Positions 17,949 to 25,778 of a stretch of 45,078 nucleotides of DNA are shown here, one piece after another. This DNA is from Thermoplasmata archaeon (GTDB lineage: Archaea > Thermoplasmatota > Thermoplasmata > WALJ01): positions 1 through 45,078 of the forward strand of contig JALTFR010000038.1 in assembly GCA_027006785.1 (NCBI GenBank). The letters run 5' to 3'. Positions within the stretch are counted from its first letter, which is position 1, and every line of letters begins with the position of its first letter. The position numbers and the translations under genes are program-made. Under the pieces are notes generated by a model. The model was not told the origin of the DNA. It ran no database searches and saw nothing but the letters and a program-made list of their open reading frames with translations.

Positions 17949-18617
17949 ATGGAACTGAGGGCTGACCTGCATGTGCACACGGCACACTCCACAGATGGAA
18001 AGGAGGCCGTCAGAAGGGTGGTTCACCACGCAAAGAAGATAGGTCTTGGTGCCATTGCCATTACGGATCACAATGTGATTACCGCTTGGACTGAGGCTCT
18101 CAGTCAGGGAGAGAAGGACGGAATCATAGTTATACCTGGAGAAGAAATCAGCTCTTCGGAAGGACATATCCTTGCTTACGGCATAGAGAAACGGATAAAG
18201 AAAGGGATGAGCCCGGAAGAGACTGTGGAGGAGATACACGAGCAGGGGGGAGTGGCCGTGGCGGCGCACCCGTATCGTTCAGGCAATGGTCTCGGAGCCG
18301 ATGCAGTCAGAAAGGTTGATTTCGATGCTGTTGAAACCCTTAATTTCGGATCCTCTGCCAGAAGCAATGAAAAAGCGGAGGTACTTGCCAGAGAACTCGG
18401 TCTACCGATGACGGGGGGGAGTGACGCTCACACCCTTGACGATATAGGAAAGGCATACACAGTCTTTGTGGACGTTGAGTCCGTGGAAGATATCCTTGAA
18501 GACATCAGAAGAGGGAATACCGAGCCCCGAGGAAACTCTCAGACCTTCGGAGCAATGCTGTCGCACAATACGAGAAAACTTACGAAATGGGCTAAAAGAG
18601 GTTTCAGGAGGGTGTGA
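17949..18617 (+). CDS. PHP-domain metal-dependent phosphoesterase
   Basis: 222 residues, a full PHP domain and little else. Metal ligands: HVHTAHS (residues 8-14), AITDHN (about 39), the Glu of PGEEISSSEGHILAY, the His of AAHPYRSG and the final GGSDAHTLDDIG. Stand-alone PHP proteins hydrolyse phosphate esters such as histidinol phosphate, nucleoside 3',5'-bisphosphates or 5' ends of oligonucleotides; the substrate here is not clear. A T-rich TATA-like TTTTTTAATAC lies about 25 bases before the ATG. The 3' end overlaps the convergent TPR gene by 14 bases. Confidence 0.9.
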   Translation: MELRADLHVHTAHSTDGKEAVRRVVHHAKKIGLGAIAITDHNVITAWTEALSQGEKDGIIVIPGEEISSSEGHILAYGIEKRIKKGMSPEETVEEIHEQGGVAVAAHPYRSGNGLGADAVRKVDFDAVETLNFGSSARSNEKAEVLARELGLPMTGGSDAHTLDDIGKAYTVFVDVESVEDILEDIRRGNTEPRGNSQTFGAMLSHNTRKLTKWAKRGFRRV

Positions 18618-19854
18618 ATGACTCACATTCCTCTGCCTTTTTATCGTTGCCAATCTCTCTGAATATTCTGGAGGCCTCTCTGACCTTCGCCTTTCCATCT
18701 GGATTTCCGTTTTCATAGAGCATCTTTCCATATCTGCACAGGGTGACAGCCATTCCGTATGGAGTGTCATATCTTTCTTTCAGTCTTATGCTCTCCTCAA
18801 ATCTCACGGCAGCTTCCTCATAATCGCCTTTTGCCGAATATACCATGGCAAAACGCTCTTTTGCAAGGGCTATGCCTACATTGTCCTTCATCTCCTCGTA
18901 GGCCTCCAGAGCGTTCTTTGCATATTCTTCGGCAGCCCAGTAATCGCCCATACGAATATACAGCTCGGAGAGGTTGAGGTAGGCCCATGCCTCCGTGAGA
19001 AGATAGCCTATGCTTCTGGAATACTCCACACAAAGAAGATAATAGTTCTCTGCATCCCTTAGATTGCCCATGTCCTCATATGTGACACCTATGTTCGTGT
19101 ACATCTTGGCAATCTCCTCCTTGGCATCGGATTTCTCGAAGTAGTTGAGGGCTTTCATGGAATACTCAAGATCCTTTTCGATGTCCCCGAGTTCACAATA
19201 TGCATTCGCCATCCCCATGTATGCCAGGCCCATCAGGCGATGATCCCCCAGAATCTTTGCCACATCAAGAGACCTTTTGAAATTCTTTATCGCATCCTCT
19301 TCATCACCTGACCACCATGAAACAGCTCCTTTTTCATAGAATAGTTCTGCCTTAAGGTCACGGTCCCCGATTTTTTCGAGTACCTTACCTGCCTCTTTTA
19401 GAAGAGAGCGTGCATATTCAAAGTCCTTCTTTCTGGAGAGGATGCGAGCCATCTTCATGTCTATCTCCACAACCTTCCTGCTAAACCCATGATTGAGGGC
19501 TATTTCCCTCGCCATTTCGAGATTCCTTATGGCCTCATCCCATTCTCCTGAAAAATATGCACTATATCCGATTTCAACGAGAGTTTGAACTCTGTGCTCA
19601 GGGCTCTTTTTTTCACTGTAAAGCTCGCTTACCGATACGAGAGAAAGTATGCGTTTGCGCATGGACCTCGCTCTCACGGTGCCGAACATAGAGGCAACCT
19701 CGGCCATATGCCTCGCTATCTCCGGGATGTGATCCGGCTCAAGAGTCTCCGGCGATATTCCTATGTCTCTCATCTGCTTCTCGAGCGCATAGGCTCCTAT
19801 CTCTGGCATCTCCTCCTCCGCTATCTGTAGGAGAGCCTCATACGCACCTGGCAT
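18604..19854 (-). CDS. TPR-repeat protein with an N-terminal copy of the small helical domain
   Basis: 416 residues, no signal or membrane segment. Residues 1-65 carry the helical domain also seen at 14712-14945 and 24265-24522 (MPEIGAYALEKQMRDIGISP, then HIPEIARHM). Residues about 85-405 are at least eight tetratricopeptide repeats (AYFSGEWDEAIRNLEMAREI and, later, ENYYLLCVEYSRSIG). TPR arrays bind partner proteins, so this looks like a regulator or scaffold, with the small domain as its specific contact. A TATA box (CTTTTTAAACA, about 19875-19885) sits about 25 bases before the ATG, so the message is probably leaderless. Confidence 0.88.
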   Translation of the reverse strand: MPGAYEALLQIAEEEMPEIGAYALEKQMRDIGISPETLEPDHIPEIARHMAEVASMFGTVRARSMRKRILSLVSVSELYSEKKSPEHRVQTLVEIGYSAYFSGEWDEAIRNLEMAREIALNHGFSRKVVEIDMKMARILSRKKDFEYARSLLKEAGKVLEKIGDRDLKAELFYEKGAVSWWSGDEEDAIKNFKRSLDVAKILGDHRLMGLAYMGMANAYCELGDIEKDLEYSMKALNYFEKSDAKEEIAKMYTNIGVTYEDMGNLRDAENYYLLCVEYSRSIGYLLTEAWAYLNLSELYIRMGDYWAAEEYAKNALEAYEEMKDNVGIALAKERFAMVYSAKGDYEEAAVRFEESIRLKERYDTPYGMAVTLCRYGKMLYENGNPDGKAKVREASRIFREIGNDKKAEECESFTPS

Positions 19855-19989
19855 GATGCTTCTTCATAGGTTTTTGTTTAAAAAGCTATCGCGTTTTTTT
19901 CAGTTCCCTCATTTGTGTGTTTTTACACATATAGACAAAAAGTGAAGTTTCTTTTACATTAAGACGAAGACAAAAAGAGAAAAAACTGT

Positions 19990-20037
19990 TATATACGAGG
20001 TCAATCTACCTCATTCGTTCCCTTTTGAAGAAAAGGG
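19990..20037 (+). promoter_or_regulatory. acs promoter with two inverted repeats
   Basis: TATA box TATATA at 19990-19995. Just downstream, GAGGT (19997-20001), six bases and ACCTC (20008-20012) form a perfect inverted repeat where a repressor would block initiation. Further on, CCCTTTT (20020-20026), GAAG and AAAAGGG (20031-20037) form a seven-pair hairpin at or just after the expected start site. A strong ribosome site, AAAGGAGG (20058-20065), then precedes the ATG at 20073. Upstream, AGACAAAAAG occurs twice (19932 and about 19969). Confidence 0.6.
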
Positions 20038-20072
20038 AGAACAATCGTCAAACAGTAAAGGAGGATTCAAAA

Positions 20073-22013
20073 ATGTCCGAAGAGATGGTGTTCAACCCGC
20101 CGAAGAGAATCTCAGAGAAAGCATATGTAAAGAGCATGGATGAGTACAGAGAGATATACGAGCGCTCCCTGAAGGACCCGGAGGGATTCTGGGCGGAGCA
20201 GGCCGAGATAATCGAGTGGTTCAAGAAGTGGGACAAGGTCCTGGACTACGACTTCAAAGAGGGAAAGATACAGTGGTTCATTGGCGGAAAGACAAACGCT
20301 GCCTACAACTGCCTTGACAGACACCTGAAGGATAAGGCCGACAAGAAGGCCCTCATCTGGGTGGGCAACGAGCCCGGAGAGGAGAAGATATACACATACA
20401 GAGAACTCTATGAGGAGGTCAACAAGCTCGCGAACGCGCTCCGCAAGATGGGTGTGAAAAAGGGCGACAGGATCTCCATATACCTGCCGATGATACCCGA
20501 ACTGGCCATATCTCTCCTTGCATGCGCGAGGATAGGTGCCATACACTCCGTTGTCTTCGGAGGCTTCAGCGCCGATGCCCTTCGCGACAGGATAGTGGAT
20601 GCCGAGGCGAAGGTCCTGATAACCTCGGACGGCTCATTCAGGGGAAAGAAGAAGATACCGCTGAAGGTCAATGCAGACAAAGCCGTCGAGGGCCTGGACT
20701 TCTTCGAGAAGATGATAGTGGTGAAGCGCACAGGAATGGATGTTGAGATGAAGGATGGCAGGGATGTCTGGTACCATGAGATAACCGAGAACGAGAGCAC
20801 CGAGGCACCGTACGAGGAGATGGATGCGGAGGACCCGCTGTTCATACTCTACACCTCAGGTTCAACAGGAAAGCCGAAGGGCGTCCTGCACACCACCGGA
20901 GGATACATGGTCTATGCCAGCATGACCCACAAGTATGTCTTCGATGTGCATGACGACGACATATACTGGTGCACCGCTGACATAGGCTGGGTGACAGGAC
21001 ACAGCTACATCGTGTACGGACCGCTCTCCAACGGTGCTACCACCATAATGTTCGAGGGAATACCCAGCTATCCGGCGCCTGACAGGTTCTGGGAGATAGT
21101 TGAGAAGTACAAGGTAACCATATTCTACACCGCACCCACTGCCATAAGGGCCCTGATGAAGGAGGGCGACGAGTGGGTGAAGAAGCACGACCTCTCGAGC
21201 CTCAGAGTGCTGGGAAGCGTCGGAGAGCCCATAAACCCGGAGGCATGGCTCTGGTACTACAGGAATGTGGGACACGAGCAGTGCCCGATAGTGGACACGT
21301 GGTGGCAGACCGAGACAGGAGGAATACTGATAACACCTCTGCCCGGAGCGACACCCATGAAGCCCGGTTCAGCGACATTCCCGTTCTTCGGGGTTGAGCC
21401 CGGGATAATGGATGATAAGGGAAATGAGCTGGAAGGCAACGGCGTCGAGGGCGCTCTGGTCATGAAGAGGCCGTGGCCCGGAATGGCGAGGACAGTTTAC
21501 GGAGACCACAAGAGGTTCATAGAGACCTACTTCTCCATGTATCCCGGCATGTATTTCACCGGAGATGGGGCAAACAGGGACAAGGACGGCTACTACTGGA
21601 TAACCGGAAGGATAGACGATGTCATCAATGTCTCGGGCCACAGGCTCGGAACAGCAGAGATAGAGAGCGCTCTGGTGGCTCACCCCGCGGTTGCTGAGGC
21701 AGCGGTTGTCGGATACCCGCATGAGCTCAAGGGCTGGGGCATATACGCCTATGTCATACTCAAGAACGACTACGAGCCGAGCGACGAACTGAAGAAGGAA
21801 CTTGTGAAGCATGTGAGGGCTGAGATAGGGCCGATAGCCACGCCTGACAAGATACAGTTCACAGAGGGGCTGCCGAAGACCAGGAGCGGAAAGATAATGC
21901 GCAGGATACTCAGGAAGATAGCCGCAGGAATAACGGACAAGAGCGCTCTAGGAGACACTTCCACACTGGCCGACCCGACAGTCGTGGATGCCCTCATAGA
22001 GGGCAGACAGTAA
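20073..22013 (+). CDS. acs: Acetyl-CoA synthetase (AMP-forming)
   Basis: 646 residues. The ATG at 20073 is chosen over one 16 codons earlier because AAAGGAGG lies eight bases before it and the earlier ATG falls in a hairpin near the predicted transcript start. Core motifs: [14 protein letters not shown] (ATP loop), [10 protein letters not shown] (the Trp restricts the pocket to acetate or propionate), the TGD and [15 protein letters not shown] hinge, and the catalytic Lys in [10 protein letters not shown], a usual site of regulatory acetylation. It activates acetate to acetyl-CoA, which could feed the mevalonate operon nearby. Codon choice is strongly biased, suggesting high expression. Confidence 0.96.
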   Translation: MSEEMVFNPPKRISEKAYVKSMDEYREIYERSLKDPEGFWAEQAEIIEWFKKWDKVLDYDFKEGKIQWFIGGKTNAAYNCLDRHLKDKADKKALIWVGNEPGEEKIYTYRELYEEVNKLANALRKMGVKKGDRISIYLPMIPELAISLLACARIGAIHSVVFGGFSADALRDRIVDAEAKVLITSDGSFRGKKKIPLKVNADKAVEGLDFFEKMIVVKRTGMDVEMKDGRDVWYHEITENESTEAPYEEMDAEDPLFILYTSGSTGKPKGVLHTTGGYMVYASMTHKYVFDVHDDDIYWCTADIGWVTGHSYIVYGPLSNGATTIMFEGIPSYPAPDRFWEIVEKYKVTIFYTAPTAIRALMKEGDEWVKKHDLSSLRVLGSVGEPINPEAWLWYYRNVGHEQCPIVDTWWQTETGGILITPLPGATPMKPGSATFPFFGVEPGIMDDKGNELEGNGVEGALVMKRPWPGMARTVYGDHKRFIETYFSMYPGMYFTGDGANRDKDGYYWITGRIDDVINVSGHRLGTAEIESALVAHPAVAEAAVVGYPHELKGWGIYAYVILKNDYEPSDELKKELVKHVRAEIGPIATPDKIQFTEGLPKTRSGKIMRRILRKIAAGITDKSALGDTSTLADPTVVDALIEGRQ

Positions 22014-22085
22014 AACCCCTTTCACTTTCTACTATTTTTCTTTAAAGAAGGAAAAGGAACAAATATATGAGAGATATGCGGCATC

Positions 22086-23486
22086 ATGGCCGAGAAGGAG
22101 CTCAAAAAGGAACTTGGCATGAAGGAGGTCATCGCCACGGTCATGACATCCGTCATAGGCGGAGGGCTCTTCCTGACAACAGTGCAGATACAGAACCAGG
22201 TTCCCGTAGGCTCCAATGTGATATTCTCCTACCTTATCGCTGCGATACCCGCATTCTTCGTGGCGCTTTCGTATGCGGTGCTCTCCTCGGCCATACCGTC
22301 CTCGGGCGGGGACTACATCTACATCTCGCGCATACTTGACCCCACAACAGGTTTCCTTGTGACATGGGTGCGATGGTTCGGGATGGTGGCAGGCATAGCT
22401 GCTATAGCCATAGGTGACCTCGCGCTCATCTCCAACATGTTCACAGCGGTCGGTTGGGACTCCGCAACGGCCTTCGTGGCGGACTATGAGACATGGATAG
22501 CCATCGCCATAATACTCATTTTCCTGAGCATAAACTACTTCGGGGTGAAGATATACGGATGGGTGCAGGACATAATGCTCCTGATACTCCTTGCCGGAAT
22601 ACTGGTTTACATATTGCTCGGGCTTCCGCATGTTAGAATGGAGCATCTGACCGCCTCTGCCCAGGGAGGCATGCAGGATATAGTCAAGGCCTCGTCCATC
22701 GTCTTCTTCAGTTACATCGGATTCGCAGCGATAGCCGATGCGGGGGGCGAGGTGAAAGACGCTAAAAGGAACCTTCCGAGAGGGATAGTGATATCCGTCA
22801 TAGCCATAGCTACACTCTATGTCATGGTGGCACTGGTGACATACGGGAGCGCTGACCTGGACTCCATCATAGAGGCGGGGAATGTCCCTGCTGTGGCCAT
22901 GCTCTTCCTTCCCTCGTTCATAGCCCTGTTCATCTCCTTCACAGCGTTCATAGCCCTTGTATCGGACATAAACCCCTCAATTCTGGCCACATCCAGGCTT
23001 TCCTTTGCATGGTCAAAGGACGAGGTGGTGCCCAAAAGGCTCAGCGAGCTGAGCAGGTATCATACGCCGAAATGGACACTTGCCATGAACGGTGCCATCG
23101 CCATATTCATAGTCCTCGCATTCAAGGACTTCATAGAGGCCATAGACATAACCACGATAGCGATACTCATAACATACTCCATGGTCTGCCTCGCAACCTT
23201 CGTGATGCCCTACAAAAGGCCGGACCTGTGGAAGAAGGCGGAGGTAAAATACAGGGGAACATGGCTGATAAGCATAACCGGCATAGTAACGACCCTTCTC
23301 CTTCTGGGGTACCTTATACAGACCTCGCTGACGCAGTTCATGACAGTCGTCATATGGATCGGGATAGGGGCTGTGGTCTATCATCTGACAAGGGACAAAC
23401 ACCAGCTTGACTGGAGAATACTCAGGGAGAAGACGAAGGCCCTGAAAGAGATGGAAGAAGATATCCTTAAAGACCTGAAAAGATAG
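22086..23486 (+). CDS. APC-superfamily amino acid permease
   Basis: 466 residues with about twelve membrane segments. The first helix has the APC substrate motif (VIGGGLFLTTVQ) and segment 6 follows SSIVFFSYIGFAAIADAGGE, typical of amino acid/polyamine permeases. The C-terminus is a short charged tail (MEEDILKDLKR). An AT-rich TATA-like AAATATATG lies about 25 bases before the ATG, so it has its own promoter despite following acs by 72 bases; a T-rich stretch between them can end the acs message. Substrate not determinable. Confidence 0.9.
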   Translation: MAEKELKKELGMKEVIATVMTSVIGGGLFLTTVQIQNQVPVGSNVIFSYLIAAIPAFFVALSYAVLSSAIPSSGGDYIYISRILDPTTGFLVTWVRWFGMVAGIAAIAIGDLALISNMFTAVGWDSATAFVADYETWIAIAIILIFLSINYFGVKIYGWVQDIMLLILLAGILVYILLGLPHVRMEHLTASAQGGMQDIVKASSIVFFSYIGFAAIADAGGEVKDAKRNLPRGIVISVIAIATLYVMVALVTYGSADLDSIIEAGNVPAVAMLFLPSFIALFISFTAFIALVSDINPSILATSRLSFAWSKDEVVPKRLSELSRYHTPKWTLAMNGAIAIFIVLAFKDFIEAIDITTIAILITYSMVCLATFVMPYKRPDLWKKAEVKYRGTWLISITGIVTTLLLLGYLIQTSLTQFMTVVIWIGIGAVVYHLTRDKHQLDWRILREKTKALKEMEEDILKDLKR

Positions 23487-23550
23487 AATGCGGGACAAAT
23501 CTGAGCAAAAGACTTATATTCATATATCAGAGTGCGCTTTCAGTGGTAAA

Positions 23551-24264
23551 ATGAATACTGAAAGATACAAAAAATTCGTTGACATGCTGGTAGAAAAGCA
23601 CGAAGCAAGCTGGGCGGCTGTTATACTCGATAACGGAGATATACCTGCATACAGAGCGCACGATGAGAAGAACTCCGAGAGGTTCCTTCGCTCCACAAGA
23701 AGCTTCTTCTGGACCATGATGAGCATGGGAGATATGGTTGACATGCCGGACCTCGATGGAAAGTATCTGGAGGTCATCTGGAATCAGAAGTACTTCTACA
23801 ACTTCCTCTACATGTTCAGGCTGGAGAACGAGATAGTCATGCTCGCGACGAACAAGAGGATGGAGGAGTTCATGATAGAGCTTGTATCCGATATGGATGC
23901 TGAGATGGCGCCTCAGATTCCCGGTCTTATAGGCTTCGGAATAGGCGACTATGACGGGAACCCGATATCCACATACATAGACATGGATGCCATGCTGGAG
24001 ATGGGCGACGGGAAGGAATACGGCGAGGATGAGGTGAAGAGGATATTCGAGGATGCCACCAAGATGACCTTCGAGAAGTTCCTTTACATGGGAAAGGCAG
24101 GGTTCGGAGAGGGAAAGTACATGGAGATAGAGTGGGAGAAAGTGAGCGGCTGGATGTTCCCCTACAAGGACATGGTGGCGGCCGCGATGTTCACGACAGG
24201 AAAGGTGGACACGATGATAAATGTGCTGTCCTACCTCCTGGAGAACATGCCTGACGGTGATTGA
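23551..24264 (+). CDS. Tandem roadblock/LC7-like protein
   Basis: 237 residues from the ATG at 23551; a TATA box (CTTATATT, 23513-23520) lies about 30 bases upstream, ruling out the earlier ATG at 23488. Two similar halves each read helix, beta hairpin, helix, three strands, helix. First half: WAAVILDNGDIPAY ... GKYLEVIWNQKYF ... EIVMLATNKRMEEF. Second half: GLIGFGIGDYDGNPIST ... GKYMEIEWEKVSG ... DMVAAAMFTTGKVDTM. This is the roadblock (MglB/longin-like) pattern, whose members regulate small GTPases or act as dimer platforms. The fold call is mine by eye. The next gene starts directly at its stop codon. Confidence 0.75.
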   Translation: MNTERYKKFVDMLVEKHEASWAAVILDNGDIPAYRAHDEKNSERFLRSTRSFFWTMMSMGDMVDMPDLDGKYLEVIWNQKYFYNFLYMFRLENEIVMLATNKRMEEFMIELVSDMDAEMAPQIPGLIGFGIGDYDGNPISTYIDMDAMLEMGDGKEYGEDEVKRIFEDATKMTFEKFLYMGKAGFGEGKYMEIEWEKVSGWMFPYKDMVAAAMFTTGKVDTMINVLSYLLENMPDGD

Positions 24265-24522
24265 ATGGCAGACGCGGAAGTGGAGGGGGCCCTGGAGAAG
24301 ATAACCGTCTTCCTTCAGAGGTGGTATCCGCCTGAAATCGCTCCGCTGGTGGTGAAGAAGCAGATACAGATCACCGGCGCGATAAGGGAGGAGATGAGCG
24401 CCAAGGACATAAACCTGCTTCTGAGCAGGATAGAGAAGGTCATACTCCCGTCATTCATGAGCCCTGCAGAGGCCAGAAGGGAGATAATGAAACTGAGAAA
24501 GCAACTGGGCATGAAGTTCTGA
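24265..24522 (+). CDS. Small helical protein, third copy of the shared domain
   Basis: 85 residues. The ATG follows the TGA of the roadblock-like gene without a gap, so the two are coupled. The centre (YPPEIAPLVVKKQIQITG, then INLLLSRIEKVILP) aligns with AGPIARYMIRGEIKRMG of the 77-residue protein and MPEIGAYALEKQMRDIG of the TPR protein. It lacks cysteines and membrane segments. As in the receptor pair, the small protein is encoded directly downstream of a sensor- or platform-like partner. Unrecognised family; adaptor role inferred. Confidence 0.8.
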   Translation: MADAEVEGALEKITVFLQRWYPPEIAPLVVKKQIQITGAIREEMSAKDINLLLSRIEKVILPSFMSPAEARREIMKLRKQLGMKF

Positions 24523-24528
24523 GGAAAT

Positions 24529-24798
24529 CTTTAAATCCCATTTCATTCTGTTTCGCCTGCTCCATCAATACATCTGACAGAGAGAACAATGTATAGAATG
24601 GCTGATTCGGGCCCTTCCGAGCCAACAGGCGAGGCACGGACTTTTCTTTGAAAAGTCCGGTGTCTTTATTGCTCGCTCACAAACTTCTTGTATTCGCAAT
24701 GTATCCTGCATCTGTAATCTGCACGAAGGCACTACTTCGTGCACATGGACTCGCAAAGGCGAGTCCTGCTCGCAAGATTGCTTCGCAATCTCGCTCGT
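24529..24798 (+). repeat. Hairpin-rich non-coding stretch upstream of tRNA-Thr
   Basis: No convincing gene lies here. A TATA-like CTTTAAATC (24529-24537) comes first. Four perfect hairpins follow: CGGACTTTTC/GAAAAGTCCG (24637-24659, 10 pairs, 3-base loop), GCACGAAG/CTTCGTGC (24721-24742), GGACTCGC/GCGAGTCC (24747-24766) and AGATTGC/GCAATCT (24775-24791). GGCACG (24633-24638) can pair with CGTGCC (24796-24801), closing a branched structure that reaches into the first bases of the tRNA. GCGAG (24759-24763) can also pair with CTCGC (24769-24773), so alternative folds exist. It may be a structured precursor leader, a small RNA or a palindrome-rich repeat element. Confidence 0.6.
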
Positions 24799-24871
24799 GC
24801 CACTGTAGCTCAGCAGGTGGAGCGGCTGATTCGTAATCAGCAGGTCGGGGGTTCAAATCCCTCCAGTGGCT
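24799..24871 (+). tRNA. tRNA-Thr(CGT)
   Basis: All four arms fold: acceptor GCCACTG/CAGTGGC, D-arm GCTC/GAGC, anticodon arm GCTGA/TCAGC with loop TTCGTAA, T-arm GGGGG/CCCTC (one G-T pair) with loop TTCAAAT. Anticodon CGT reads ACG (Thr). The discriminator base is T, as usual for archaeal tRNA-Thr. CCA is not encoded and no intron is seen. There is no TATA box at the expected distance; the nearest is about 260 bases upstream, beyond the hairpins. Confidence 0.95.
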
Positions 24872-24952
24872 TCATTCCCATATCATAAGTGGCTTTTCTG
24901 AAGAGCGCTCTTTCATTGCACATTATAATGTTCCTTGAGATTCTTGCTGTAT

Positions 24953-25438
24953 TCACTCCTTACCTTCACTTCTGCCGTTATCTCCCACAATCTCTCCGAA
25001 CATCTTTCCGATGATAGCGACATAGTCGCCTACCTTAATCTGCTCAGCAATCCAGCCGTCCACTTTGCTATCCAATAGTAACCCACAGTCCACTTTGATA
25101 ATGCGAGTTTTTGTTTTCTTTCCTCTGTATACCTCGGACTTAATCTCACCAGCCTCTTTTACCTCGCCGACAACTATATATATCGGGTCCATTGGAAATG
25201 TGCTTATCTGCTTCAGCATTTTTTCTTCTATGTTTATCTGATGTAAATCATAGGCCATGAATTTAAAGTTTACATCGTAGATTTTACCTACCTCAGGATC
25301 AACACGGGGTAAACCCATGAAAGCTTCTATTTTAAGTTCATCAATCTCAAAGGTAGTCCAAATTTCTATTGGGTGTGGGTGATAGTCGCCTCCGGTCACG
25401 ATTTCATTTTTTACCACTTTTGCTTTGCATATTACCAT
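24953..25438 (-). CDS. Protein of unknown function, beta-rich
   Basis: 161 residues from the ATG at 25438, preceded by GGTGAT; a GTG at 25447 is possible. I do not recognise it. The pattern is mostly beta: strands in MVICKAKVVKNEIV, EIWTTFEIDELKIEAFMG and YDVNFKFMAYD, then DPIYIVVGEVKEAG, TRIIKVDCGLLL and, at the end, VGDYVAIIGKMFGEIV. The last block resembles an OB-fold strand pair, and the VGDYV phrase is common in such barrels. It follows the 99-residue gene with a 2-base overlap or less, as a pair. Base use is AT-richer than the surrounding housekeeping genes. Confidence 0.7.
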   Translation of the reverse strand: MVICKAKVVKNEIVTGGDYHPHPIEIWTTFEIDELKIEAFMGLPRVDPEVGKIYDVNFKFMAYDLHQINIEEKMLKQISTFPMDPIYIVVGEVKEAGEIKSEVYRGKKTKTRIIKVDCGLLLDSKVDGWIAEQIKVGDYVAIIGKMFGEIVGDNGRSEGKE

Positions 25439-25439
25439 A

Positions 25440-25739
25440 TTAATCACCAGGATGTGCTGTGATAATACTGCCTGAGTTTTTAGGTTTTGTAGATACTACC
25501 ACCTCAATGCCTTCATAGTTGTACATTACCGATTGTCTTTCCGGCATATCTGTTTTTTCTCCATACCTCAATGTATCTTCTATGTCCTCAAGCATCCTCT
25601 GCTTCAATGCATCACCAGTGTATTCGCCCTTGTATAAATTGTAAAATCTCCTTGATCTCAATTCTTCCTCCCATATATGATCCAAGCCGAAGCCCTCATG
25701 TGGACCGCCGGATTTGTCTCTTCCCTTGATTTCAGTCAC
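25440..25739 (-). CDS. Small protein of unknown function, possible nuclease-like C-terminus
   Basis: 99 residues, GTG start at 25739 about 25 bases after a TATA box (GATATAAATAG, about 25764-25774), so probably leaderless. The N-terminal two thirds are charged and helical (RRFYNLYKGEYTGDALKQRM, then LEDIEDTLRYG). The last 30 residues are strands ending SGSIITAHPGD, a layout seen in small barnase/EndoU/colicin-type RNases, where a final strand carries the TAxP phrase. That resemblance is weak and no catalytic set is clear. With its downstream partner it forms a two-gene unit beside the tRNA. Confidence 0.65.
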   Translation of the reverse strand: MTEIKGRDKSGGPHEGFGLDHIWEEELRSRRFYNLYKGEYTGDALKQRMLEDIEDTLRYGEKTDMPERQSVMYNYEGIEVVVSTKPKNSGSIITAHPGD

Positions 25740-25778
25740 ATGAAAGACATTGCTTCTTCGCTATTTATATCTTTTGCA

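Noticed and set aside
20025-20072. Upstream ATG of acetyl-CoA synthetase at 20025
   Set aside because: It would add 16 polar residues not typical of the family, and lies within the hairpin at the likely transcript start; the ATG at 20073 has a strong AAAGGAGG site.
24637-24791. CRISPR array
   Set aside because: The hairpin arms differ in sequence from each other and have no constant spacing; there is no repeat-spacer pattern and no cas gene.
24872-25778. Complete integrated element at tRNA-Thr
   Set aside because: No integrase gene and no second copy of the tRNA 3' end were found in this stretch; only an acquired fragment can be suggested.
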